A DNA stretch of 64,000 bases from Mesorhizobium shangrilense (GTDB lineage Bacteria; Pseudomonadota; Alphaproteobacteria; Rhizobiales; Rhizobiaceae). Made by a program: the position numbers and the translations under genes. This document shows positions 50,085 to 60,300 of the stretch, in pieces. The notes under the pieces are model-generated. The model was not told the DNA's origin, searched no databases, and saw only the letters and a program-made list of their open reading frames with translations. The DNA lies in NCBI RefSeq assembly GCF_040537815.1, contig NZ_JBEWSZ010000002.1:682001-746000 (forward strand), given 5' to 3'. Within the stretch, counting starts at the first letter, position 1. Each line of letters begins with the position of its first letter.

Positions 50085-50421
50085 CTCAGGGGGAAGAGGT
50101 GTGATTACGCTGTGCGGCAAACTGCGGTCGCGGCCTGTAGATGGGATGCATCGGCTCGTCAGATTGGTAAGGTTGATGATGGTAGCGCTAGACCGCTACA
50201 TCGCAACAACCACTATCGAAGGGGCGTTCTTCTGCTATCGGAGGCACGCGGCTTAGTCCAAAACTTTCCAATTTGGGGATAGAGGTTAGCCGATGCCGTC
50301 CGAAGGCGGAGGTCACAGGTTCGAATCCTGTCGGGAGCGCTCGACGGGTTCGGGACAACGGAAGCCCACAAAGAGATTGCGACCGACCGAGTAGGCACTA
50401 ATGCGCGTCGTTTCCACATGT
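50085..50421. other. about 340-bp region without a gene, containing a degenerate tRNA fragment
   Basis: Apart from the tRNA-Arg-like fragment (50275-50340) there is only a hairpin GTAGCG...CGCTAC near 50182-50199. Translated frames across the fragment are the familiar tRNA-antisense peptides and are not genes. Confidence 0.5.
50275..50340 (+). pseudogene. degenerate 3' part of a tRNA-Arg(CCG)-like gene
   Basis: GGTTCGAATCCTGTCGGGAGCGC (T arm and 3' acceptor strand, about 50318-50340) is preceded by a damaged anticodon arm (GCC-GTCCGAA-GGC, anticodon CCG) and only traces of a D arm (GGATAGAG). The 5' acceptor strand is missing and no CCA follows. It is probably left from an integration event at tRNA-Arg rather than a functional tRNA. 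Confidence 0.6.
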
Positions 50422-51195
50422 TCATTCCTTCATGAGGATCTCGCCAAGGTCGGCGAGGCGCTCGATCACGTGGTCCGGTCTGAATGGAAACCGCTCCATA
50501 TCAGCCCGCGTGCTCACCCCCGTAAGAACAAGAGCTGTCTTCAGACCCGATTCCAATCCGGCGGCAACGTCCGTATCCATTCTGTCTCCGACTATGATCG
50601 TGTCGGCTGCACTAACTCCTAGACGGTCGAGCGCGCTTCGCATCATGAATGCGTTCGGTTTGCCGATGAAATAGGGCTGACGGCCGGTAGCCTTTTCGAT
50701 CAGGGCTGCGACCGCGCCGCAGGCCGGATGGAAGCCGCGCTCGGTCGGGCCGGTGGCATCCGGATTGGTGGCGAGAAACCACGCGCCCTTTGCCACAAGC
50801 TCGGCGCCGGCGGCGATCTGCTCGTAGTGGTACGAAGTGGTGTCGCCGAGGATCACGAAATCCGGGGCAAACTGCGTGATCCGACAGCCTGCGTGCCGGA
50901 GGGCCCCGACCAGGCCATTGTCGCCGATGACATACGCGGATGATCCGGGCTTTTGCAGCTCCACGAATCGCGCAGTGGCGAGCGCCGATGTGTAGATGTG
51001 CTCTGGCTGAACGAGGAAGCCAACCGCCCTCAAACGTTCCGCATGATCCTCCGGCGTGAAGCGTGAGTTATTGGTGAAGATCTGAAACGGCTTGCCGTTG
51101 CAGACCAGCCCGGCGACATAGTCGATCGAGCCTGCAATCGGCTGGCCGCCGCGGACCAAAACCCCGTCCATGTCAAGCAGGTGCGCCACTATCAT
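50422..51195 (-). CDS. HAD-superfamily (class IIA, NagD-like) phosphatase
   Basis: A 257-residue hydrolase. Motif I is HLLDMDGVLVRGGQP, motif II the Thr-Asn-Asn-Ser in FQIFTNNSRFTPE, then GKPNAFMMRSALD and the metal-binding GDRMDTDVAAGLESGLKTAL. NagD-type enzymes dephosphorylate sugar phosphates or nucleoside monophosphates. The ATG at 51195 is preferred (GGGGCGAAG upstream); an in-frame ATG at 51231 is also possible. As cargo of the island its role is unclear: metabolic, or nucleotide removal during defence. Confidence 0.88.
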   Translation of the reverse strand: MIVAHLLDMDGVLVRGGQPIAGSIDYVAGLVCNGKPFQIFTNNSRFTPEDHAERLRAVGFLVQPEHIYTSALATARFVELQKPGSSAYVIGDNGLVGALRHAGCRITQFAPDFVILGDTTSYHYEQIAAGAELVAKGAWFLATNPDATGPTERGFHPACGAVAALIEKATGRQPYFIGKPNAFMMRSALDRLGVSAADTIIVGDRMDTDVAAGLESGLKTALVLTGVSTRADMERFPFRPDHVIERLADLGEILMKE

Positions 51196-51250
51196 CAGAC
51201 TTCGCCCCGTGATGTCTCTGGATTGGCGCATGGCAAAGGTGCGTTATAGT

Positions 51251-51499
51251 TCACGTACGTTGTTCCCTTTCAGGTGATGGAGTGGGCCAATGTACGCACC
51301 AAGAGCAATGTGGGAACGGCACGCGATCGACCGTGCGGCAATTAGGACATTTGCAGCGTGCAAAAGGGTCCGTTGAAGTTCGCTCGAAGATGACGCGGTG
51401 ACCGATGGCCGCCCATTTTGGGGGCGGATAGGGTGCATTGGGTCGAGAAATTGTTGTTGTTGCTGATGGTAGCGCTAGCGCTGCCGCCTTTCCCCACAT
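51251..51499 (-). CDS. possible small zinc-ribbon protein
   Basis: An 82-codon open frame whose C-terminal part contains CKCPNC and, 11 residues on, CSWC (RTVDRVPFPHCSWCVHW), a convincing CPxC...CxxC zinc-ribbon spacing. The N-terminal part is unremarkable and the ribosome site is weak. It could be a real small gene ahead of the HAD gene, a remnant, or chance. Confidence 0.3.
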   Translation of the reverse strand: MWGKAAALALPSATTTISRPNAPYPPPKWAAIGHRVIFERTSTDPFARCKCPNCRTVDRVPFPHCSWCVHWPTPSPEREQRT

Positions 51500-51827
51500 T
51501 CGGAAACCTTGCGATATTTTCGACGGTGTTGGGCATGATGGGCCTGTCTCCGTGCTGCAAAGACCGGTGGGGAACGGGAAAGTCTGATCCGAAGCCGACG
51601 ACTTTTCCGCAACGCGAACGGTAGCTTTGCGCCCTTATTCCGGGCATTGAGCAACGGATTTCCGAATCTTAAAAGCTGACCTTTGATCGCGCAGCCGAAA
51701 ACTACCCAGATTTCTTCACTGCGCACTAGCAAGTTCTACTGCTCAAAAGGATAGTGGGACGCTGAGGTGGCACGAAGTACACGCGCACAAAATTGAGCGG
51801 TCGAGCCTCGCCGGGGAGAAGATCGAC
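51500..51827. other. 328-bp region upstream of the large ATPase-nuclease gene
   Basis: No gene is recognised. It should hold the promoter of the gene at 51828. A palindromic GGTAGCGCTAGCGCTGCC lies just left of it near 51469-51486. I see no convincing -35/-10 pair. Confidence 0.35.
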
Positions 51828-54800
51828 ATGAACTTGCTGGATATTCAACTGCCTCTTGGCGAGTCGGCTGCCAGCTACATCCAATCCATCTTCGATCGGG
51901 AGATGGGCGTCACCCTGAGCAATGCGATCGCTGGTTCTTCCCGCGATGACGCGATGCGGGAGCTGACCCGGACCACCGCAGGACTATACGCAAAGCGCGT
52001 TCTCCGCGAACTCATCCAGAATGCCTTCGACGGGGCCAGCAAGGTCGGCGACGCTCGTATCGTGGTCCGCCTGGATATGAACCATGGCGACCACGGCACC
52101 CTCTACGTCGCCAATACCGGGGAGGGTTTCACCGAGAGCAATGTCGACGCGATCGCCAATCCGGCACTGAGCAACAAGCGCCCCGGCAATTTTATCGGTC
52201 ACAAGGGCCTGGGATTCCGCAGCGTGGAACTGCTGTCTGACGAAGTCCAAATATTCTCGGTTGCCGGCGAAGGACGCAACGGAGGTACCTTCGACGGATT
52301 CTGCTTCCAATTCGCGACGGCGGTAGACGAGCGGAACTGGCTCGATGGTCACGGCGCGTCCGAGCACGCCGGGAAAGTCGTCGGCAGGGCGCATCGGCTC
52401 CAACTGCCCGTTCCCATCATCGATATTCCCCCGCATGTCCGCGATTTCGCAGCCGCTGGCTTCGCAACCCTGGTTAGGCTGCCCCTCCGCGACGAGTCCG
52501 CGGCGACACGAGCGGCGGAGGAACTAACTCTGCTCCTTGAAGAAGACACGTCTCTAACCCTATTCCTCGACCGCCTTTCATCCCTGACCCTCGAGCGAAT
52601 TCCGGTCGAGGGCAAAACTGTTTCGAAGGTGCTTACCCGTACTGCTCGCAATCAGCGTTCGGTATCGCGTGGACGCGGGTTGACCATGCAGACCGTTTCG
52701 GTGGACCGGCGGCGCTATCTCATGGCGTCGATGCCAGTCGACGACGATGCGTTCCGGGAGAGCGTTGCCAAAGCTGTTGCCCAGCGTCACCCCGTCGAGA
52801 AGTGGTTGGAGTGGAAGGGCGCTCCGGCAGTATCCATAGCGATCCCACTGTCCGCCGACGCAAAGGCGGGCAACTACTTCGCGTTCCTGCCGATGGACAC
52901 GGTCTCCCCATTCAACGGCTACCTCGATGCACCGTTCTATCCGGACCCGGACCGACGAGATCTCGACCTTGGCAACCCGCTCAATGGCTTCTTGCTGGAT
53001 TCGGTAGCCGAGCTTTGCCTGGCCGTGGCGGAGGAGCTTGCCGATGCCAATGAGGCCGATGTCGAGATGGCCGCCGCTGCAGTCGACGCGTTGTGCTGGT
53101 ATGGAGATCCGGACCGGCTGATCGAAGCGGCTGGTCGACTTGGCAGCGAGATCGGCGCGCTCCGCTTCCCCTCCATGCGAAGGAAGGAAGATGCGAGCCG
53201 CTGGGCCCGCCTCGATGTAATCTTTGACTGGGATGACGTCGACAAACGATACCTGACCGCAGGGCGTCTGGTCCGGGTGTGCAACATCCCGATGCTAAGG
53301 CGCAATCTCGGATCATCGCGCCTAAAGGCGCTACACGATTTTGTCGACGCTACCGAGTTCGGGCTGTTTCCAGCCGCTTCGAATTGGACCGAATGGGCTC
53401 CGGCCCTGGCCGAAGACCTGAGATCCAAAGCCAAGAAAGTGCTGCTGGATTGGGACGATTTCTACGCCGATCTGGCCGATCTCAGCGGTGTCCTTCCGCA
53501 TCTTCGTGGAACGACTATCTTTGTGAACGAGGCCGGCAAGCTGGTCGCGGCCAACAGCCCGGAAACGCTGGCGCAACGCGAGTTCTATATTCGTCCAGCA
53601 CTCAGTAGCGTTGCCGGCCGACGAATCCGAAAGGTGGCAGGGACCGCATCATTCCCACCGAACAGCGTCGCCAAGAACATGGAGTTCGCCGACCCGGCGC
53701 TGCTATGGCCGGTCATTGTCACTAAGGCATTCTTCGACGCTGGCCTGGCAACCGAGTTCAGCCTTCCCAAAGTCATTGAGGGCATCGGCAGATTTTCTGG
53801 GCAACGCCCGACCAAGCAAGTGCTGCTCGCCGTACTGAGATGGACGTTCTCCGCATGGTCAGCCAATAGAACGCCCGAGGTGGAAGCCGCGCTTCGGAAG
53901 GGCAAGTTCAAGGTACCACCCGCCGAAGGCAACTATCAGTTTGCGACGCAGCTACGGTTCGGTCGAGGGTGGCGTGATACCCAGGGCGATCTGCTTGCCG
54001 ATTTCGTGGACAACGCCCATAGCGTTTCGCGTGCCGTGGCTAATATGCAAGGGTTACTTCTGCCCTCTTGGGACAAATGGCCCCTAAAGGAGCACGGGAC
54101 GGCGGCAGATTGGACGGTCTTCCTCAGAGCCATCGGCGTTCGGGATGGCATTGTTACAAACTGGTACAAAGCAATCGAGTACCATGTAGACGTCTGGCGG
54201 GGATGGGTCGCTGGCTCGAATTCGCAGTTGCCAATCGAGAGCTCGTTGGGTGGTATCTGGCGGGAGGCAGTTCGCAATGCACCTGATCGACAAGGTTTCT
54301 CCTATCAGAGTGGTCACTACTCCACCGACGCCACTCTGACTGCTTTCCCAGGGCAGGCAGATCACACCAAATTCTCTGACGTGGCCAAGCTGGCCTATGC
54401 GCGGCTGATCGCGAACTGCATTTCCTCAATCCCGACTGACTCACTAAGCACTGTTCTCCGACGCACAAGTGGGAATTATGACACCGCCCGTTGGCCCAGC
54501 CCGTTGCTCGGCTTCCTCAGAGAAGCAGAATGGGTCCCTGTCCTCATCCACGACGCCATCGTGTGGAGGCGACCGCGCGACTGCTGGTACAGTCCCAGGA
54601 CGGATCCGCTGCCACGTTTCGTTCCCAAGATTGATCGCTCCATTCGGGATCTTCTCGATGCTTCCGCGCAGACTAGGGATTTCTTCTCCAAGAGACTCGG
54701 CATGCGCGTGTGGCTCGAAACGTCGACCGCAATCGCGCGTCTGGAACATCTCGGCGAAATGCTTCAAGCCGGGACTGTTCCAGAAAGCGAGCAGGACAGC

Positions 54801-57188
54801 TTCCGCAAAGCCCATCGCGATGCTTGGATTGATTGGAGTAAGGGGGAACCCAAACTTGTCCTGCCGACCAGTCTTGTGCTTGCCGTGCAATCGGGCGGGC
54901 AGTTTGTGCCCTTCGTCACCGGGGGCGGTCCGGAGGAGACCGGCGTCTTCATTGGGGATGGTGAGGACCAGGCCGTCGAAGGCCTGTTGGTCTCCCTCGG
55001 ACACCCTCTGTTGCCGGCCCCGACCGGATCCGCACAAGCGATGCAGGAAGCGCTGTCCAAGACCCTGGCGAGCAGCCGCTTCGAACTGGTCTCGACCACC
55101 AAGCCCACCATTCTCATCGACGGCGCGGAATTCGACCCATCGACTGCCTCCCGGCTGGTCGGCGATGGACGAGAGTGGCTCGCCGAGCTTGGCGTGCTGG
55201 TCCTCGAATTCAATCAAGGCTTTACCAACCGAAACACTGCGCGCACGCGCCAGTCACTCTTCGAGGCCTTCGGCCGACTGCACGTGAAGTTCGCGAATGA
55301 AGTGGCGGTTCGAATCGAGGGCAAGACCGGCGATCTTCCGCATGAACTCGATGGTGTCCTTGCAGTGCCCCACGGCGACCGGCCAACTCTGATTGTTCAG
55401 AGCCAGTCGACGAGCCTCGACTGGCCGACTCTTGCCAGATTGTCCCGCGGCATTGCCCCGGCCGTGGATAGGGCTTGGTTGCATACGGACATGCGCATGG
55501 TATTCCAGGCGATCGCCGCAATGCACCCCCAGATCGGCGGTGGGCTTGAGCAACCCAATGACGAAGTCATTGCTCGAGCCATCGGGCAGCCAATCCACCG
55601 GGTTCGCGAAGTGCTTCGTTCTCTCAGATCAACCAGTAGAAGACTGTTCGACTTCTTGGTGCCAGCGGCGGTTGTCAGATGGGGCAGCGAGGTCGCTTAC
55701 CTGTTGCTGGACGGCGAAAGCAAGTTCCTCGAGGATCAGGACATTGTCACCGCATTGTCGGCGACCGGGGTAGACCCGGCAGAGGCACGACAGGTCTTGT
55801 TACTGTGCCGCGAAGCCGACAGCATCGATGATCTGCGTCGCGCAATGAACGTGGACCTTCCCACCTTCAACATCGCATTGGTCGAACTGGGCTTGCCTTG
55901 GAAGCCGCTCAATTTCGAGGGACGGATTCGCGATGGCTTCGCCTCCCGGATCGCTGAGCGTCGCAACGCATTGGAACAACGCGTTCGTGACGCGTTCTTG
56001 AAGGATTTCGACGACCAGAAGGATCTTTCGCGATATGCCGAAGAACGGCGACTGTCGTGGCTCGACATCGACATGGGCTGGATCACCGCTCGAGACACGT
56101 TGGAAAATCAGCTGATCGACGACTATTGCAACGACCAGTTCGACAAGCGCTACGGTCAGCAAATCGACCGCGATGATCTCGTTTCGATCGAGACCACTCG
56201 CCAGTACAATCGTACGAAGCTGGTCGAGTCCGGCGAGATGTTGCGTAAGCTTGTTTCTGCGTGGCACGCCAAGAATCCGCAACGTGGTACCATGCCCGAC
56301 GCTTGGCGCGGAAACGTGGAACAGATTGCCCGAGATGCTATGGCCACTGGCGCGATGGACTTCAGACGCACCGACCGCGAGCAACTGCCGGTTCTCCTGG
56401 GCGTCGCGGGGATTTGGCCTCAGAGCATGCCTCGGTCGGTCGACCTTGCAGCCCTGGATTTGAAGGAGGACGATCTGCAGGTGCAGGCCCGACGTGAGCA
56501 GGAGAACCGCGAAGCTGCCGCAAAGTTGCGGAGAACGGTGACGATTGGGACTACGTCGATCGACGGCGGCCTTGAGGGTGCTTTCCAGGCAGCTGCAACT
56601 GCACTCGAAGCGAGTCTCTCGGGTGATGCATTTCTGTCGCGTTCCGGACCAGCAAATCTGCGACGATTCCCAGCCCAAGATGGCTCGGGCCGCTCTCGAT
56701 CAGGTTCCCGTTCCGGTGGGAAGGACCCGGAATACATGTCGGACGAGCGACGTGGGCTGATCGGTTTCGCTGGTGAATACGCCGCGTACCGCTACCTCAA
56801 GAAGAACGTTCGCAATTTTTCGGACGAACACTGGATCTCATCCATGGGCCGCCGTTACCTTGCCCTCGCGGTGAGGCAGGACGAAGACGGCTACGACTTC
56901 GAGGTACCGAGGACCCGCGGCAACCTCTACTACGAGGTGAAGGCCCACGAAGGCGACCCGGGCCATGTCGATCTGGAACGCAGCCAAGTGGCGGCTGCTG
57001 TTTCATACGCCGACGAGAAGAAGGGGCGATGGCATATCCTCTACGTGGCGTACGCCACCAACCCGGATCGGGTCACGGTCTACGAACTGCCGAACCCTTT
57101 CAGCAAGAATGGGCTAGATCTCTTCCGCCCAAGCACAAGGCAGGGCGTCAGACTGCTGATCGAGCATGAAGATGAGTTTCTCAAATAG
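51828..57188 (+). CDS. very large sacsin-like GHKL ATPase with C-terminal DUF3883 (nuclease-fold) domain
   Basis: A 1,786-residue protein. The N-terminus is a Bergerat-fold ATPase of the HSP90/sacsin type: N-box RELIQNAFDGA (Glu61, Asn65, Asp68), the nucleotide loop YVANTGEGF (residues ~94-101; the Asp of DxGxG is replaced, as in sacsin-type domains) and the glycine lid GHKGLGFRS (124-132). A long middle region of no recognised family follows. The C-terminal 144 residues (from GLIGFAGEYAAYRYLKK, 1643 on) are a DUF3883 domain with a PD-(D/E)XK-like set: Glu1650, Asp1690 in DGYDFEV, and Glu1703-x-Lys1705 in YYEVKAHEG. ATP-driven clamp closure linked to a nuclease or sensor is inferred. It faces the AddA/AddB-like pair, 113 bp away. 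Confidence 0.88.
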   Translation: MNLLDIQLPLGESAASYIQSIFDREMGVTLSNAIAGSSRDDAMRELTRTTAGLYAKRVLRELIQNAFDGASKVGDARIVVRLDMNHGDHGTLYVANTGEGFTESNVDAIANPALSNKRPGNFIGHKGLGFRSVELLSDEVQIFSVAGEGRNGGTFDGFCFQFATAVDERNWLDGHGASEHAGKVVGRAHRLQLPVPIIDIPPHVRDFAAAGFATLVRLPLRDESAATRAAEELTLLLEEDTSLTLFLDRLSSLTLERIPVEGKTVSKVLTRTARNQRSVSRGRGLTMQTVSVDRRRYLMASMPVDDDAFRESVAKAVAQRHPVEKWLEWKGAPAVSIAIPLSADAKAGNYFAFLPMDTVSPFNGYLDAPFYPDPDRRDLDLGNPLNGFLLDSVAELCLAVAEELADANEADVEMAAAAVDALCWYGDPDRLIEAAGRLGSEIGALRFPSMRRKEDASRWARLDVIFDWDDVDKRYLTAGRLVRVCNIPMLRRNLGSSRLKALHDFVDATEFGLFPAASNWTEWAPALAEDLRSKAKKVLLDWDDFYADLADLSGVLPHLRGTTIFVNEAGKLVAANSPETLAQREFYIRPALSSVAGRRIRKVAGTASFPPNSVAKNMEFADPALLWPVIVTKAFFDAGLATEFSLPKVIEGIGRFSGQRPTKQVLLAVLRWTFSAWSANRTPEVEAALRKGKFKVPPAEGNYQFATQLRFGRGWRDTQGDLLADFVDNAHSVSRAVANMQGLLLPSWDKWPLKEHGTAADWTVFLRAIGVRDGIVTNWYKAIEYHVDVWRGWVAGSNSQLPIESSLGGIWREAVRNAPDRQGFSYQSGHYSTDATLTAFPGQADHTKFSDVAKLAYARLIANCISSIPTDSLSTVLRRTSGNYDTARWPSPLLGFLREAEWVPVLIHDAIVWRRPRDCWYSPRTDPLPRFVPKIDRSIRDLLDASAQTRDFFSKRLGMRVWLETSTAIARLEHLGEMLQAGTVPESEQDSFRKAHRDAWIDWSKGEPKLVLPTSLVLAVQSGGQFVPFVTGGGPEETGVFIGDGEDQAVEGLLVSLGHPLLPAPTGSAQAMQEALSKTLASSRFELVSTTKPTILIDGAEFDPSTASRLVGDGREWLAELGVLVLEFNQGFTNRNTARTRQSLFEAFGRLHVKFANEVAVRIEGKTGDLPHELDGVLAVPHGDRPTLIVQSQSTSLDWPTLARLSRGIAPAVDRAWLHTDMRMVFQAIAAMHPQIGGGLEQPNDEVIARAIGQPIHRVREVLRSLRSTSRRLFDFLVPAAVVRWGSEVAYLLLDGESKFLEDQDIVTALSATGVDPAEARQVLLLCREADSIDDLRRAMNVDLPTFNIALVELGLPWKPLNFEGRIRDGFASRIAERRNALEQRVRDAFLKDFDDQKDLSRYAEERRLSWLDIDMGWITARDTLENQLIDDYCNDQFDKRYGQQIDRDDLVSIETTRQYNRTKLVESGEMLRKLVSAWHAKNPQRGTMPDAWRGNVEQIARDAMATGAMDFRRTDREQLPVLLGVAGIWPQSMPRSVDLAALDLKEDDLQVQARREQENREAAAKLRRTVTIGTTSIDGGLEGAFQAAATALEASLSGDAFLSRSGPANLRRFPAQDGSGRSRSGSRSGGKDPEYMSDERRGLIGFAGEYAAYRYLKKNVRNFSDEHWISSMGRRYLALAVRQDEDGYDFEVPRTRGNLYYEVKAHEGDPGHVDLERSQVAAAVSYADEKKGRWHILYVAYATNPDRVTVYELPNPFSKNGLDLFRPSTRQGVRLLIEHEDEFLK

Positions 57189-57301
57189 CGTCTTCCGGTA
57201 AGGCAATATCCTGCTTCCGCTGCCACGCAGTCGTCCGACTTTGGCCCGAGAACGGCTGCGTCGGTCTGGGTTCGACCGAAAAGCGGTCAGGCAGCTCACG
57301 G

Positions 57302-60300
57302 CTAACGAAGATAGTGGTGCGTAGCTGCTGAGCTTCGATTCACGGGCAGGACAGACACGATTTCGCCGGTAGTCATATATACGATCGCGCCGCGTGGCGC
57401 CGAGGTTGCTTGAAGGTAGCGCTGCAGTTGCTGAACATACGCAGCGCGGTTCAGGCTTGTGTCACGATCGCTCTTCCAGTCCAGAACTTCCACGACTTTG
57501 CCGCCCTCGATTGCGATCGCATCGACGCGGCCGGCGAGCAGAGTGCCGGCCTCTATCGCGCCCCAGATGGACAGTTCAGGCACAAGGATAGGCAAGAGAC
57601 GTTGCACATACGGCAGCCGATAGGTCTGTAGCGTGGTCGTCGCGAGTGCGCCTGGAGCCGGGAGCGGTCCCTCCGCGGGGTCGATGGCAAGAAGCTCGTT
57701 GAGAAGACGTTCAGCGCGCGCGACAACGTCATCCTGCGGTGAGAGTTCGCCCGTCAGAAGTTCCTCCATAAGCTTATGAAGAACCAGCCCGCGAGTCCTG
57801 CCGGCGCCAATGGGCTCGATATATTCGAACGCGCCGCTCGGTTCGATCGCCATGGTCGGTGCGAGGATTTCGGCACGATCCGCATCGTGGGCACTGGGAT
57901 TGATCCAGCGAAGTGATGGCGAGGCTGCCTGAACGATGGCGGCTTGCCGTGCGAAAGTATCTGCGTCCTGAGGCAACGCGGCCGCGTCGAAATTGGTGGT
58001 CATTAGTGGCTCGAGCTGGTTGAACTTCAATTCCTCAAGCAGGTCGAATCTCAGGTTGAGCAGTTTCGACCAAGCGCCCGGCTTGGCCGACGAAAGATTG
58101 GGAACGACCAACAGGTCGCGGGCGCGTGTAGAGGCGACATACCACATGCGTTGATGTTCCAGCGCCTGACGCTGCGCTTGCTCTTCGCGAGCACGCTTGA
58201 GCGCCAAGGAACAGACGCCGCCGATGATCCAGTGCAGCGTGTTGTCGGATTGACGATGAACGAAACGTTCGGAGGGTCTTGCACGCGTGCCCATGTTGAT
58301 GGGGATCACCACCGGCCACTCAAGGCCTTTGGCGCTGTGAATGGTCACGATCTCGACCGCGTCCTTCGACGCGTCGATCCGGCCCTCCTGCCGCGAGGCG
58401 CGACGGTCCCAATCGAGCTGGAGATGACGGGCGAAAGACCGGAGCCCCCGGACATCAAATGGCCGCGCCAGTTCAACGATGCGATCAAGATTGGCAAGTG
58501 AGCGCGCAGCCCGGTTGTTGCCGCTGCGCGCCGACAGAGCGACGCGCAGCTGAAGCTGCTCTATGGCCTCGGCCAACAAAATGCGCGGCGTCGTGACGTT
58601 CACCCGCGCGCGGAGTTTTTGCAGGTTCTCGAGAACGGAGCTGGCGATGCGATGGGACACCAGAGGCGGCGGTGTCGTGATGTCAAAGAGGCCAGTCGGT
58701 GAAGCGTCTGGTCCGGCCTGATGGACCTCTTCGGCGATGTCGAGCAGCTCTTCATCGGTTAGACCCACCATGGGTCCACGCATGAAGGCACCGAAGGCAA
58801 GCCGGTCGCGCGAATCCGCCAGCGTCCGCAGCAGCGCCAGAACGTCCTGGGTCTCCTGCTGGAGCAACAGTGTCTTGCCAGCCTGCGACGCGACGGCAAG
58901 CCCAAGCGCCTCCAGTGCCCGTTCGTAGCGCCAAAGGTCAGTTCCGGTTGGAGCAAGCAGGGCAATGTCGCCCGCTTCAAGGAGGCGGCGCCTGCCATCG
59001 TGCTCGTCTTCGATCTCGATTGCTCCGACGAGTTTGGAACATATCCGCGCAACGATGGCTGCCTCGTCGTCGCGCTGCTCGGGCATACTCGCCGTTCGAC
59101 CGTCGCCAATGGTCACATGGGACGCGGAAGGCAGTCCATGGAAGGCGCCTTCGCGTGTGGCGGTGAGTGCGCCATAACTTGGCTGACCGTCAGCATCAAG
59201 AACGGGTTGGAATGCGGCGTTCACGTAGTCAATGATGCCTGGCTGGCAGCGAAAGTTGGCCCCGATATGGACAACGCGTTCGTCCCCCAGGCGTCCAATC
59301 GTCCGCTTCGCCTGATTGTAGCTGTCGATGTCGGCACCACGAAAGGCATAGATGGATTGCTTGGGATCGCCGACCATAAACAGCGCCCCGTCGCGAAGGT
59401 CGGCATCCTGCCAGCGATCGGGCATGGCGCGCGCCGCGATCGAAAACAGGATGCTGGCCTGGATGGGATCGGTGTCCTGAAATTCATCGACCAGGATATG
59501 CGCAAAGCGTCGACCGACAGCCTCGCGCACGACATCGTTCTTGGTCACAAGGGCATGGGCGCGCAGCAGGAGGTCGTCGAAATCGAGGACAGCCGCGTCG
59601 CCCTTGCGTTCAACATAGAGGTCGGTGACGGGGTCGAGGGCACGTGACATCTGATCGACCATGGCATCGCCGATCTGGCCGAGGAGTTCTGCGAATTGCG
59701 TCTCACAGTCATGGGAATGCGTCTCGGCCTGGTGATCGAGTTCTGGTCCTTTGTCCTTGCCATAGGCCGATCTCCAATAGCCGAGATTGCGCTGCTTTTT
59801 AAAAGCGAACTCGTTCCATTTCATCGAGGCAGTGCGCGGCGGGTCGGCAAGTTCCCATAGCCGAGCAAATGTCGGCTGCGTCTCGAAGCAGTTCTCGTAG
59901 AATGCGGCGAGGGTTTCGAACTCTCCAACCAGGGTCCCGGTGCGGCCTTCCTTGGGATAGTCCGCTTGCCAGCGTCGGAACGCACGGACGCTCTCGACAA
60001 AATCGATATCCTTGCGCAGCGAGAAGTCGACCGAAGCCGTGCCGACCCCTGGGTGTTCAAGCTTGAGCTTGGCAAGGTCGAAGCTATCCTTGACGACCTT
60101 CAAGGGTTCGAACCTGGAGAGGACCGCGACCGGATCCTCGCCCCCCCTGGTTTGTAGGGAGAGACGCTCGAACAGCCATTTGGAGATGACGCTCTCGAAC
60201 ATCGTATCGGCCGCAGGCCCATCCATCATTCGCGATCCGGGATCGAGTCCCGTTTCGACGGCATAGGCCATGATAATCTGTTGGCAGAACGCGTGAATCG

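Noticed and set aside
50213..50425. 70-codon minus-strand frame over the tRNA-Arg fragment
   Set aside because: Its RIRTCDLRLR-type peptide is the familiar antisense translation of a tRNA and not a gene.
50177..51478. 15-bp direct repeat TGATGGTAGCGCTAG at 50177 and 51464 flanking the HAD gene
   Set aside because: One such match is expected by chance in 64 kb; no target duplication or inverted ends support a transposon.
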